Origin: Anaeromyces robustus
Lineage: Eukaryota; Neocallimastigomycota; Neocallimastigomycetes; Neocallimastigales; Neocallimastigaceae
Reading direction: 5' to 3'
Length of the DNA: 45,000 bases
NCBI GenBank assembly: GCA_002104895.1
Contig: MCFG01000212.1
Span: forward strand, 30,001 to 75,000
Shown here: positions 1 through 12,670 of the stretch, piece after piece
Numbering within the stretch: position 1 is the stretch's first letter
Layout of the letters: the number at the start of each line of letters is the position of its first letter
The notes under the pieces: generated by a model
Database searches by the model: none
Told to the model about the DNA's origin: nothing
Seen by the model: the letters and a program-made list of their open reading frames with translations, nothing else
Translations under genes and position numbers: made by a program

Positions 1-1260
1 AAAAAAAAACATAATTATTATTTTATATAGATTCTTTTTTTTAATCTGTAACATGAATTATTTTTAAAAAAAAAGGGATTAAATAGTTTGATAAAATTAT
101 TATTAAATATTTTTTATTTATTTATTTTTATTTTATTTTATTAATTTTCTTTTTTTTTTTTTTTTTGTTTTTACTTTACTATTTATTTATTTATTTATTT
201 AATAGTTTTTAATAATATATATAAAACTTTTCTATATATTTTTTCATTATTAATATTTATTAATAAAAATAATAAAAATTTTGCACATAATTATTAAATA
301 ACTTTGTATATATCCTTTTTTTTTTTTTTTGTTTATATATATATTTCAAAAATATTAACAAAAAATTATATATATATTTTTTTCATGTTTTTTTCAAATA
401 TAAACGAAGTATATTAAAAATCATATGCATTTCATGTGATTTACATAACACATGATTTCACATGATAACCGAGTTATGTTACATTTGTTTCCATGGTATT
501 GATGTATTTATGTTGGCCTTATTCTATTGGATATAGAATAATGAGAATGTATCAGCAATTTTTTTCTTTTTTATTTTTAATTTATCATAAGATTTTAAAT
601 AATCAATATAAAATATAAAATATAAAATAATACTAATAATTTAATAAATAAAATTTTTATTTTAATATTTGATTATTTTTTTTATTTTATTTTATTTTAC
701 ACAATTAAATAAATATTTGGTAATTATTAATTCTTTAATTCTTTAATTATTAATTATTATAATTAATTTATTAGTTTTTTTTATAATATTAATAACTTGA
801 ATATATTAAATAATAAAATAATTTTTTCTTTTTTGTTTTATTTAAAACATTTGTTTCTATTTTTATTTATACTCAAAAAGTAAAAAAAAAAAAAAGAAAA
901 AAAAAATAAACCTAAGAAGTAATTACTAAATAAAAATAAATAAATAAAATAAAAATAAAATAAAAAAAAAAATAAAAGTATAATAAAAATAATTAAAATA
1001 AAAAATAATATATATATATATATATATAAATTAAAAAAAAAATAATAAATAAAAAGTATAAAGAAAACAAGAAACAAAAAAGTAATTATTCTTTTTATTC
1101 TGTTATATTTTATAAACCATTTTTAAATAAAATAAAATTAAATATATATGGTTATATTTAAAAATATTCTTTTATTAACGTTATTTATATATATATATAA
1201 TATTTTATGAAATGGTATATAAAATAAATAAATAAATAAATAAAAAAATAATAGACAAAA
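1..1260. other. AT-rich flank without a gene
   Basis: I see no credible gene here. The sequence is homopolymer A/T, ATTT and AT runs. Small open frames on the minus strand (838-1409) encode only Phe/Tyr/Ile/Leu-rich low-complexity peptides. The exception in composition is about 415-560, which has more G and C and several CATGTGA/TCACATG-like words (see findings). The stretch just before 1261 is the probable promoter and 5' UTR of the SET gene. Confidence 0.7.
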
Positions 1261-2757
1261 ATGGCTAGGGGAGAAAATAGAGTTCTCAAGAATAGGAATG
1301 AAACTAGAAGAGACAAAAGAGAAAAACAAAAATTAAATGAAAAAAAAGATGAAGAAGTTAAAAATGATAATATAGTTAAAACTGATGATTCAGGAGTAGG
1401 TATATTCACTGAAGAAACAAATAAAAAGATTGAAGGAACTCTTTCAAAAATTATTGTAAAAGTTGGTTGTATTACATTAATGTTATATGTTTGGATTTTC
1501 TTATTTACTAAGAAAGTAAGTATAATATTTTAGTTACAAATTTTTTTTTTTTTTTTTAAAAAAAAAAAGATATTATATTTTAAATAATTAAAGATTATAA
1601 TATATATTTATATATTTTAAATTATTATTATCTTAAATCTATAAATCTATATATATAATTAAACTAAATATATGTATTTATATATAATTAATAAAATATT
1701 ATTTTATATAATTTTTTAGTATTATCCATATAGAGTACAAAATCAAATGTTAATTGATGCTCTTCAAGATCCAGAATTAATTAGACATACTGTAAAAGTT
1801 TCTTATGATTATCAAGAATTTTACAATAAATATATGGAAGAACATAATCAACCACAAAGAATTCATTTACTTAAAAGAGTTGATAAGGATACAGTTCCAA
1901 CTGATGAAGAAGTTAAGGAAAAAGAAAAGGAACCAGTATATGAAGTTGATGAAGATGAAGTTCCAATTGCTAAAGAAAGAAAAAGTGATATTTTACCAGA
2001 AGATGAAGCCGATGTTGAAGTAGTTGGTGATATGAAAGAAGAAATTATGGGAGGTGAAATTTATACTGTTGATGAAATCTTTGAAAAACTTGGTATTGAA
2101 AAGATTTCCGATTATCAAACTTATAGTGAGTATGAAAAGAATTTATTAAAAGAATTCCGTCTTGATCGTGAAATGCCAGAAAATGTTGCTAAAAAAGCTG
2201 ATTATTATAAACAAATTATTGAAAGAGGTTTAAAAGAAGGTGATGAAAGATTCTTTGTTAAAAAAATTAATGATAAGAAAGGTTATGGTCTTTTTGCTAA
2301 AGTTGATATTGTAGCTAATGAAGTTCTTGGTGTTTATACTGGTGTTATTCAATCTACTGATTCTGAAAAGGGTAAGAAATTTGAATGGTATTATTCTACT
2401 ATTCCAGATCGTAAATTAGAAAAAATGGTTGAATTAAGAGTTAATGGAAAGAATAAAGGTTCAGCTCTTCGATTTGTTAATCATTCCATCTTTTACAACT
2501 CTAGAATTGAATATGTTCCATATAATAATCAATGGTATATTCTATTTATAACTAATAGATATATAAATAGAGGTGAAGAAATTACTGTTGATTATAGAAA
2601 GAATCCAAAACGTATGCCAGAAAAGATTCTTGATAAATGGGATAAAGTAGAAGAAGAAGAATTACAAAAATTATATGATGAATATATGAAACTTAAAGCT
2701 CAATCTGAACAAGCTTCCACAAAAGAAGAAAAGAAAGCTTCAGCTAAAGAACTTTAA
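1261..2757 (+). CDS. Membrane-anchored SET-domain protein, copy 1 (2 exons, 430 aa)
   Basis: Exons 1261-1515 and 1720-2757 join in phase 0; the intron starts GTAAGT and ends TTTTAG. The start is the ATG at 1261, with A at -3. Residues 1-65 are strongly basic/acidic, residues about 66-82 are one hydrophobic membrane segment, then come an acidic linker and a SET domain at about 263-378. SET landmarks seen: KGYGLFA (N-terminal strand), GVYTG, RFVNHS (336-341) and GEEITVDY with the terminal Tyr near 377. SET domains transfer methyl groups from S-adenosylmethionine to lysine; here the substrate is unknown. No pre-SET or post-SET cysteine cluster is present. The basic N-terminus followed by a single membrane span suggests a type II signal anchor, so the SET domain could be lumenal; this is inference. 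The 3' end faces a related gene at 4306-6185. Confidence 0.85.
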
Positions 2758-4305
2758 TTTAAATAAAATAAATTTTTTATCATATATATTTTTTAATTTT
2801 TAATTTTAAATTTTTAAATTTAATAAAAGAATGAAAAAAAAAATTATATTTTAAAAAATATTATATTATAATATTTTAAATTAACTAATTAAAAAAAAAA
2901 ATAAAAAAATAAATAAAATAAAAATAATAATAAAAGCAAAAATTAAAAAAATAAATTAAATAAAAGATATATTAAAACATAAGAAGTTAAAAACAAAAAA
3001 CAAAAAACAGAAAAAAAATATTGTTAATGTAATATATATATAAATAATAAATTATTACTCTCTTAATATATATATTTTATAGATATTAAGTTATAATAAT
3101 CATATTTATTTTATATATACATTTAAAAAAAAAAAAGAAAAAAGGATCAATCAATTAATAAAAAAAGAAAAAAAAAAAGAAAAAAAAGGATAATTACAAT
3201 ATTAAATGTATTTGTGTATGAATTTTTTTTTTTTAAAGTATAACTATGTATGTATATTATATATATTATCTTTTTTTCTTTTTTAAATTTATTATTATAA
3301 TTGTTTATATAAAAAGTTTTTATTTAAAATATATATATATATATATTATATAAATATAATGCATAATAGTTTGTTATTCTCGATCAAAGTAATGACAAAT
3401 TAGCTATTGCTTTGATTTAAACTTAATACTTTCATATCTATATAAATAAATACAAAAGTAATAGTAAATTTGTCATTATTTTTTAATCGAGGATAATAAA
3501 ATATATTACTTATTATACAAATATATATATTAATATATTTATTATAAATAAAAAAACAAAGATAACAAAAAAAAAGAAAAAGGAAAATATTTTTAATATT
3601 TTAGTAATAGTAATGTCAAGAAGAGAAATATTCACACACAACAAAAAAGTAAAAAACATATAAAAAAAATTATAATAAATAATAGGTATTATTAGTTTTT
3701 TTTCTTCTAATTTTTATTTTTATATTTTTTTTTATTATTTTTATTTTATAAATTTTTTATATAAAGTATTTTTTTTATTTTATTTTATTTTATTTTATTT
3801 TATTTTATTTTATTATTATTTATTATTATTTTTTATTTTTTATTTTTTATTTTTATTTTTGTATTATTATTACTTCTTAGATATATGTAGGTATTTCTGT
3901 TTTTATTAAAATCAATAATTTATTATATTTATTTAAATTATTATTATGTTAATTTATTAATCTTATTTTTTTTTTTTTTTTATTATTATTATTAATTTTT
4001 TTTTTTTTTTGTAAATTATTTATATATATATATATTGTTATTATTTACTTATATAACTTAATTTTATGAGAAACATTATAAAGAAAAAAAAAATAAAAAA
4101 TAAAAATAAATAAATAAAATAAATATAGTATTTATTTTTTTTTTATTTTAAATAAAAGAATTAAAAAAATAAAATAAAAAAAAAGAAAATGAAAAAGAAT
4201 AAAGAAACAGACAAAAAAAAAAAAAAAAACAAAAAGTAAAAGTATAGATTAATAAATAAAAAGAAAAAAAAAACTTTTTTTTTTATTTATTTATTAAACT
4301 TTTTC
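2758..4305. other. Convergent intergenic region between the two SET genes
   Basis: About 1.5 kb of AT-rich DNA holding both 3' ends and no ORF of interest. It includes A-rich tracts, a TTTTA repeat near 3775-3815 and an imperfect long inverted repeat at 3371-3500 that is listed separately. Confidence 0.75.
3371..3500. repeat. Imperfect inverted repeat with about 45-bp arms
   Basis: The left arm (3371-3415) and the reverse complement of the right arm (3451-3500) share CTCGAT, AATGACAAATT and CTATT-CTTT in order, roughly 80% identical by eye with two or three small gaps. The spacer is about 35 bases. It lies between two converging genes. It could be a MITE-like remnant, a 3' UTR hairpin or a leftover of duplication; the sequence does not decide. 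Confidence 0.7.
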
Positions 4306-6185
4306 TTATTTGCCTCTATTTCTTATACGTTGTAAAATCTTTCTTCTTTGATCTTCTAATTCATATTTGTTTGGTAAGTGTGGATGTAATAATTTACCAG
4401 TGTTTGGATCTCTTGCTTCTCTTTCTTCTTTTCTCTTTTTATCCCATTCAGTATCCATATAATCATCTGGACCACTTTCTTCTTCCTTTTCTACAATTTC
4501 TTTACCACGAACAGATTTATATGATTTACCATAGGAAATAGTAATTTCTTCATTAATAGCAATGTCACGCTTAGCAACAAAGATAACATTCCACATATTA
4601 TTATGTGGAACATAAAGAGCTTCACAATTTGGATTATCATCATGATTAACAAATCTTAATTGATTACCTGCTGCACGAGCATCGATATATAAATCTGCTT
4701 TGGCACCAGTGTGTGGATGTTTAATTGAAGTAATATGGTATAAATATCTAGGATCGAAAATCTTTTTACCAAGTTCCATAGAAATTAAACCTATTATTTA
4801 ATAAATTTTATACAATCAAAAAAGTAAAATAAAAAACAAATGTAATAAAATAAAAAAAAAAAAATAATAATAATATAGTCATTAATAAATTTTATTATAA
4901 TATATGATTATTAAAAATAATATTTATAAATATTTTAAAAAATTATATTATTATTATTATAATAAATATATAAAAAATTTTTTAGTATAGAATTACCAGT
5001 GTAAACACCAATAACATCATTTTGCTTAATTTCCTTAAAAGCGAAAAGACCATAACCTTTGTGTTGATCAATAAACTATTTTAATAATAATAATTATAAA
5101 TATATTTTAATATATTATTATATTATTTTAGTAAAAAAATAAAAAAATAAAAAATAAAAAATTGTTATTATTGTTGTTAGATATATTAATAAAGATAAAA
5201 ATTAATTTTTTTTTTTTTTTTTTAAATTGAAAAATGAAAATTCATTATATTCATTTACTTGAATGTAGAATCTATCGTCATCTTTGAAACCTTGGTCTAT
5301 ATATTTTCCATACATAACTTCATTAACTTTATATTCTTCTGGGTGTTCTCTCATTTTTTCATCATCGTTAATATCATAATCTTTTAAGGCACGTTTTAAG
5401 AAATAGTTTTCTGGTTCAATAGAGTGAATAAGATCAACAGTAAAGTATTTACTTATTTCATCTTGTCTGAACTTTCTGAATCTATTATTTCCTGGGATAA
5501 TATTTTGTTTTGGAGCTTCTTTTGGAGCTTCTCTTTCGTTTGTTGTTGCTGGAGTTTCATGTTTATCGAAACCAAGTTCAAAATATTTATCTTCTAATTC
5601 ATTCCATAATTTCTTGTTTAATTCTGCTTGTCTAAAAATCTTTTTTTTTTTTTTTTTTTTTTTTTTATGGAATATTTAATATATACAGGTATAAGATTTT
5701 ATTTTGAAAGAATATATATAAAAATAAATTATTATGATATTATAAAAAATTAATTTAGTAATAGATTTTAAAAATAATTATTTAATAGAATTATTTAATA
5801 AGTATTTCAACCGAGTTTATTTTAAATATATTTTAAATATAGTTATATTTATATATAGGAATGAAAAATATTATTATTTATTATTGTCATTATTCAATTT
5901 TTATTAAATTAAATGACTTAATAGTTAACAATTATGAAATAAACAAATATTTAAATTTTTGAAATCATTTATATTATCTCATTTAAAAATAAAAAAAAAA
6001 AATTTTTTTTTTTTTAGCTTTTATTTTTAAATAATTATTTCAATACTAACTCCAAAAAGTAAAGCTAAACTAGGAATTACAAGAAGAGTAAATAACAAAA
6101 TTTTAGTTCCTAAATTTGATTGGGTTTTCTTTGGTTCTTTTGTAGTTTGCTTTTTTTTATTTTGGTCTTTTTTAACTTCAGCCAT
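4306..6185 (-). CDS. Membrane-anchored SET-domain protein, copy 2 (4 exons, 359 aa)
   Basis: Exons on the minus strand: 6185-6051, 5639-5259, 5075-4997 and 4790-4306, with phases 0, 0 and 1 matching at every junction. Exon 1 gives a Lys-rich N-terminus and a membrane segment at about residues 29-45 (ILLFTLLVIPSLALLFG). Exon 2 is a charged linker. Exons 2-4 carry the SET domain: HKGYGLFAF, GVYTG, RFVNH (244-248) and EEITISYG with Tyr near 285. The C-terminus is a charged helix rich in Lys, Arg and Glu. Layout and motifs match the facing gene at 1261-2757, so the two are probably paralogues. The usual NHS is NHD here. The least certain piece is exon 1: read through without splicing it would encode a separate 52-residue membrane peptide ending at 6028. 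Confidence 0.8.
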
Positions 6186-9100
6186 ATTGATTGATACTTT
6201 GTTAAAATTTATTTTCTTTCTTTTTTTTATTTTTTTTTTTTATTTTATATTTTTATATATTTTCTTTTATTTAAAAGAATTATTTATTTTATTTTATTTT
6301 TTTTTTCTTTAATTAAATATATATTTTTAATACTATTTTATTTTATTTTATTTTTATTTTATTCTTTTTTTTATTTAAATTTATTTTTTTTTTTTTTACT
6401 TTTTTTTTTTATTTTATTTTTGTTACTTATATATATTTAATTATTTAAAATAAAATAAAATAAAATAACAAATATGAAACCAATTTTTTTATTAACAATA
6501 TTTTTTGATTTAATAATGGAATCTAATATTTTTTATTTTTATTAATAAAAATATTTTATATTAAAAAAAGTATTATTGTATTATTGACAACTTTTTTTTT
6601 TTAATTAATTTATTATTGTATTAATATAATAATAAAAACTTTATATTATAATATTTAATTAATAGATACTTTTTTTAAAAAAGATCTATTTATATAATTT
6701 ATATAATTTATGTAATATACATATTTTTATACTTGAAACACATTAATTTATGTAATTTTTTAATTATTCAATAATTTTTTAATAAATATATATATGGTTA
6801 TTTTATATAATTTTAATTTTAATATTAAACTAATCTAATTAATAATTAATAATTAATAAATAATTCATTATCATTCTTGATGGATTATAATATAATATAA
6901 TCCATAAAGACTTTTTATTTAAACCCTTCTTTTTTTTTTTAGGGACATCAAAAGAAAAAATAAAAGGAATGAAATTATAATAAAAATGCTAAAGGAAAGA
7001 CATTGAAGCATATAAAAACTATGAATTTATAAATTTATTATTTATTAATAATATTAATAATTATTATGACCATATTTTTATACAAATATTTAATATTCAA
7101 ACAATAATTAATAAATTAATAAATCAATAATTTGTAATACTGATTCAAATTCATAATCATATTTCATAATATAATAAAATACAATTTGTTATTATAATAC
7201 TTGATAATAATTATTATTATACGATTAATTATTATTTTACTATGAATTATTATAATATTATTATTATTATAATTATTATTATACTACGAATTATTATAGT
7301 ATTATTATTATTTCAATTCTTATTATATTTATAGTATTAAGTAATTATGATGATAATATAATAATTTTTAATATATATATTAATGTAATTTAATTTTCAA
7401 TTTTTAATAGTTTAATGTAATAAAAATTATGTATGTAACAAAATTTGAATATAGTAAATTTCAAGCCACAATTCATTTTGTAAATAAAAAAACGGCATAT
7501 AAAAATTTATAATCTTTTTTTTTTTTTTTAATGTTAATAATTAATAATTACTAATAAAAAAAAAACGGTAATACATTGATTAAAAAATTTTAATATATTT
7601 AGAAAATATTATTTAAACTTTTTTTAATTTATTAAGAAACCCAATTATTGTTGAGTTATTAACTATTTAATATATACTATAATATATTATTATATATATT
7701 ATAATATATTTTATTAGAAAGTGGTAAATTATTACATTTTTCGTACTACAAAAAAAAATTACATTTTAGAGTTTGATATTTAAAAAGAGGAAAAAAAAAT
7801 TTTTTTATTTTTTAATAGTCCAGATAATTATATTTATATTATAAATATATTGAATTAAATTTACATATAATAATTCAAATAATGATAAATTATTGATTAA
7901 ATTCGTATTATAATTGATTAATTAAACAATAAATTATGAATATATTATAATATATATTAATATAATCAATAGTAGATTCTTTAAAAATAAATAATAAATA
8001 ATTAATAAATAAATAATAATTAAAAAAAAAAACAACAATTAGAAAGAAAGAAAATATAAAAAACAAACAAACAAATAAATAAATAAATAATAAATTTTAG
8101 TTATTTATTTATTTATTTAAATATTTTTGGTTTTAATATTTATATTTATACCTTTATATAATGATAATATAAATATAAAATAAAATAAAATAATCATAAT
8201 TAAATAATATAATAATTTATATTTATTAATTTAAAATATTATTTCTTTAGTACATTTTATTTTATTTTGTAATATATATATTAATATGGAAATATAAATA
8301 TTATTTGTATTATTTAATTTATTTGTATTTTAATTATAATATATAAATACAAAAAATGAAAAAAATTTTTTATAGTATTTAAACTTTTATGAAATTTTTA
8401 TATTATTAAGGTTAATGTATTATAATATAATATAATATAATATAATATAATATAGTATATAGTATAGTATAGTATAATATAATATATGAATATAAAATTA
8501 ATAGTGTTAATAAAAAATAATATTAAATAATAATAGGATTAAATGATTTTTTAAGTAAAAGAAAAAATAATATAATAGTTAAAATACACCTTTTCTTGCT
8601 CTTTGAAAGAAAAAAAAAAATTTTTTTTTTTTATTTTATCTTTAATCAGAAAAAATAGTAAAAAAAAAAGAAAAAAAAAACTTGAAATTTGAATTAAATT
8701 TAAAAAAAATATAATAACAATAATATCAATATATAATTAAAAAAAAAAAAGAATATAAAATAGTGTCTTTGAATAAATTTGAATTTGATTCTATAAATTA
8801 AAAATCAAAATAGATTTTTAAAATAGAACATAATTTATTACTTTATTATAAGAGTAATAAACTTTAAAGATTCAATATATATATAGTTATTCAAATAGTT
8901 ATAATAATCAAGAATATCAATTTTTTTGTTAGAATAAAATAATAGAAAAAAAAAAAAGCAAAACATGATAATTGGTTAAGAATCTATCAAATAAATTTAT
9001 ACTACATATTTCCCTTCATAATAATATATTTATTTATTTATTAACCTTTATATGAGAAAAATCTTAAAATCAAACTTTTTTTTTCATATTATTGGTAAAT

Positions 9101-9511
9101 AATTTAATTATTTATTTTATGAAAAATTGTAAATAATTTATTAATATAAACAAAATAATATACACAACATAAATTTTCGTATAATAAAATTTTATATTTG
9201 CTTAATTTTGATTTTATAATATTTTATATAAATTGATACAATTTTATAAATTTAGAATATTCAATTTTCATTAGTAAGAAAATAAGATATTCAAATATTC
9301 ATATATATATTATATTAAACAATTATATATTATAAAATATAACAAAAAAAAAAAAAAAGAAAAAAAAAAAAAAATTAGAAATATATTTATAGAAATTATA
9401 ATTTAAAGTACAAAAAAAAAAAAAAAGATAAATAATAATATACCATAATACATAAATACCAAAAAATTATTATTTTTTATTTATAAAGTAATCAATTTTT
9501 TTAAAGCTAAT
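6186..9511. other. 3.3 kb AT-rich region between divergent genes
   Basis: No coding potential seen on either strand. It must contain the promoters of the minus-strand SET gene and the plus-strand KCH gene. Visible structure: a near-palindrome at 6881-6904 (TGGATTATA ... TATAATCCA), an ATAAT/AGTAT microsatellite at about 8415-8485, and a short sequence at 7461-7472 that recurs inverted at 14.08 kb. Confidence 0.7.
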
Positions 9512-11478
9512 ATGTCACAACAGAAAAAACCAATTAACTCTTCCTATTTTTGTTGGTGCTTTCACTCTGCTGATTGGAAAAGAGAAGAAATTTTAGATCA
9601 TAGTTTTAGTTTAATTAATGTAAATGATTATGTGAATAAAAGTTTAGTTGTAAGAATAAAATATTTATGGATATTTTTCGTTGTATTTAAAACTGTACTG
9701 GTGTACATGTCTGATCTTTATTTATTGTATTCTTCATTCAATACAAAAAGAGATTTATATGAAGGTAAAGGTAAAGAAGATTTATATACAAGTTGTAATG
9801 CTTATTTTGAAAATAATTTCGTAGAAAGTTATTTGAAGAATTTTAAATTTATTTGTGGTGTAGCAAATCAGAAATCTTGGGTATCATATTTAGTCAAAAA
9901 TATGTTCTTTTTATTATTATTTTCAATTTTAATTACTTATGTATTATCATTCCGTGAATTAAGAAAAGCTCAAAAAATTATAAAGTCTCAAGATATATCT
10001 TTTGCTTTTACTAATCTTACAGCATATCGTATTTATTGTATTAAATCTTATGCTTATTATTGTTTTTTCCAATTAATTCAAGATCATAAAAAACGTAGTG
10101 ATGATATTGCTTTCTTTGTATTCTTTACGTTTAAAGGTAAAAAAGAAAAAAAAATAAATAAATAAAAAATATAATAGAATAATTATTAAAAAATAATATT
10201 TTTTAATTATTAAACTAGAAAAAAAAAAATGAAAAAAAATAGTTATTAAACTAAAAAAAAAACAAAAAAATTAATTTATTATTTTTATATTTTTCATAAT
10301 AATAGGTTGGAAAAGATTCTTATTAGCAGATACTCCACGTCGTATTCTTAATGTATTGTTATTACTAAAGGGTATTATTGTTTATGTTGATCCTCAAAAT
10401 TTATCTTTTAAAAGTTTTAGAAAGGATACTAGTTCATTATTTACAATTTTAACATCTGGTTTCATCCTTTTGTCATGGTTAATGACTGGTATAAGTTTAT
10501 TAATAGCATTTATAATTTATATTCCATTATTAACTGTTATTCAAGGTAATTTAAAAGAATATTGCTGTCATAAGATTGATAAAAGGTATAATTTTTTTTT
10601 TTTTTTTACTTCATATTAATTAAATAATTATTTAAATAAAATGTTTATACATTATATAAAATGTATAAACATTTAATTTTACATATTTATTTATAAATTA
10701 TATATATATAAATTTATATTTATATTTATTAATTTATTTTTTTTTGTTTTTAATTTATATTTTTATTTTTATCTATTTAATTTATACATAAAGAATTGGT
10801 GAAATTATTAATTCTAAAACTCAACAAAAAATTCAAAAAATTCAAAAAGTTGAGAAGGCAAAACGTGAAGCAGCTAAAAAACTGGGTGTTAATCCAAATC
10901 AACTTCATTTAGATGAATCGGCTTTGAAAAAAGGATATGATATTGAAATATTACCTGATCCAACGTTACCAAAAATTGATGTTGATTTAAATGATGTTGG
11001 AACCAACTATCCACAAAATAATAATTATTACCAATATAATAATCAATATAATAACCAATACAATAATCAATATAATAATTATCAATATAATACACCATTA
11101 ACAAAACCTCAATATCCAGGTAGTACTATAGCTTATAGTGATTTTGATAATGGTTCTAATGATGGAAGTCGTAATGGATCATTACCATATAATACAAGAA
11201 ATATACAAACTCAACAACCTCAATCTCAATATATGCAAAATCCATATAATAATAGTACTCAAGGATCACAACAATGGAATTCTCAACCACAACCACCACC
11301 ACCTAGAGCTCAAGGATGGAATGATCAACTTAGTAATAGTTCAGGTTATAGTAATATAAGACCAAGGGCAAATCCAGTATATAGAAGAAATGGAAATAAT
11401 CAGAATTATGATACGGTTAGTATAAATTCAGATGATCCACTTATACAACCACATCAACGTACAAATTATTATAAATAA
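9512..11478 (+). CDS. KCH-family low-affinity potassium transporter (3 exons, 529 aa)
   Basis: Exons 9512-10136, 10306-10585 and 10794-11478 join in phases 1 and 2. The protein matches the fungal KCH family (Kch1/Kch2 of yeast, which promote K+ influx at the plasma membrane and support calcium entry during stress or pheromone response). Recognisable family blocks: a segment like WIFFVVFKT..SDLYLLY, FAFTNLTAYRIYCIKSY, then DDIAFFVFFTFKGWKRFLLADTPRR spanning the first splice junction (quoted in pieces). Hydrophobic segments lie near residues 48-72, 128-146, 220-237 and 250-285. The last exon encodes a cytosolic tail with a basic coiled stretch (KIQKIQKVEKAKREAAKK) and a low-complexity Asn/Gln/Tyr/Pro region including YNNQ repeats. 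Family membership is secure; transport function is inferred. Confidence 0.9.
10639..10674. repeat. Perfect 14-bp hairpin inside KCH intron 2
   Basis: AAATGTTTATACAT (10639-10652) and ATGTATAAACATTT (10661-10674) are exact reverse complements around an 8-base loop. The hairpin lies wholly inside the intron 10586-10793. Confidence 0.85.
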
Positions 11479-12162
11479 GTATTTTTGTAATTATATAAAA
11501 AAAATAAAAGGAATAAAAAAAAGGAATAAAAATATAATATAGTATAATATAATATATATAAAATTTGAAAAATTAGAAAAATTAGAAAGAAAAAAGAAAA
11601 AAAAAAAAAAGTATTATATTTAGTAAATATATAGTGAAAATTGAATATATATAAAATTTGAGAATAATAAATTGTATTATTAAAGAAAAAAAAAAAAAAG
11701 GAAAAAAAGGAAAATAATTAGAAAGATTTAATTTTATGAAAGTATACCTAAAAAGATATTCAATATAATATAATTCAAACCAATATAAATGTTTATAGAA
11801 ATTATTCTTTATAATAATTATATATATAAATAAATTTTAATATTAAAAAAAAAAGACAAGATTATATATAAATATAAATATTATTTATTTATTATAATAA
11901 TAATAATAAAAAAAAAAAACTAAACCAAACTTTAATTAAGCAAGTATTTAGATATAAATAAATAAAATTAAAAAAAAAAAAAAAAAAACATTGTATAAAG
12001 ATCAATAAAATAATAATAGTTTTAATAATTATAATAGTAAATAGTTTTATTAATTAATTAATTAATTAATAGATTTTATTAATTGATTAAAATAAAGTAA
12101 TCATCAAATATTTTAATAACTGATATATAACCATTTAATAATAATCAAAAAAAAAAAAAGTA

Positions 12163-12240
12163 ATTAATTTATTAAAATTAATTTGAAATGTTTTTTTTTT
12201 TCTTTTAAAAAGAGAGGTTTCAAATTATTAATAAATTAAT
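12163..12240. repeat. Inverted repeat, about 25-bp stem
   Basis: The left arm ATTAATTTATTA...ATTTGAAA (12163-12188) pairs with TTTCAAAT..TAATAAATTAAT (12218-12240), with a few unmatched bases. The loop is a T-rich stretch of about 30 bases. It is intergenic, about 0.7 kb past the KCH gene. Confidence 0.6.
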
Positions 12241-12639
12241 AATAGTATTTCCTTCAACTAAACAGTAAAACAAATAAAACGATTTCGAATAGCATTCATA
12301 TTAAAACATAAAACATAAAAAAAAAAAAAAACTTTTTTTTTTTTATATAATATTAATAAAATTTGATTTTCAAAAAAAAAAAAATTATTTATTCTTTTTT
12401 TCTTTTCTTTTTCTTTTTCTTTTTTTTCTTTTTTTTTTTTTTTTTTTTTTTCTCATAATATAAAAATATTTATTTATTTATAAATTATATATATATTTAG
12501 ATTAAATTATTAGATTAGTTTAGTTTAATAAATAAATATAAAAGCAAAAAAAACAAAAGAACAAAAAACAAAAAATTACATAGATACATATATATAAAAT
12601 ATTTTTAATTAAAAAATTTATAAAATTTGTTGTTGATAA

Positions 12640-12670
<31 letters not shown>

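Noticed and set aside
838-1409. Minus-strand frames upstream of SET copy 1
   Set aside because: Low-complexity Phe/Leu/Tyr; part overlaps the first SET exon antisense.
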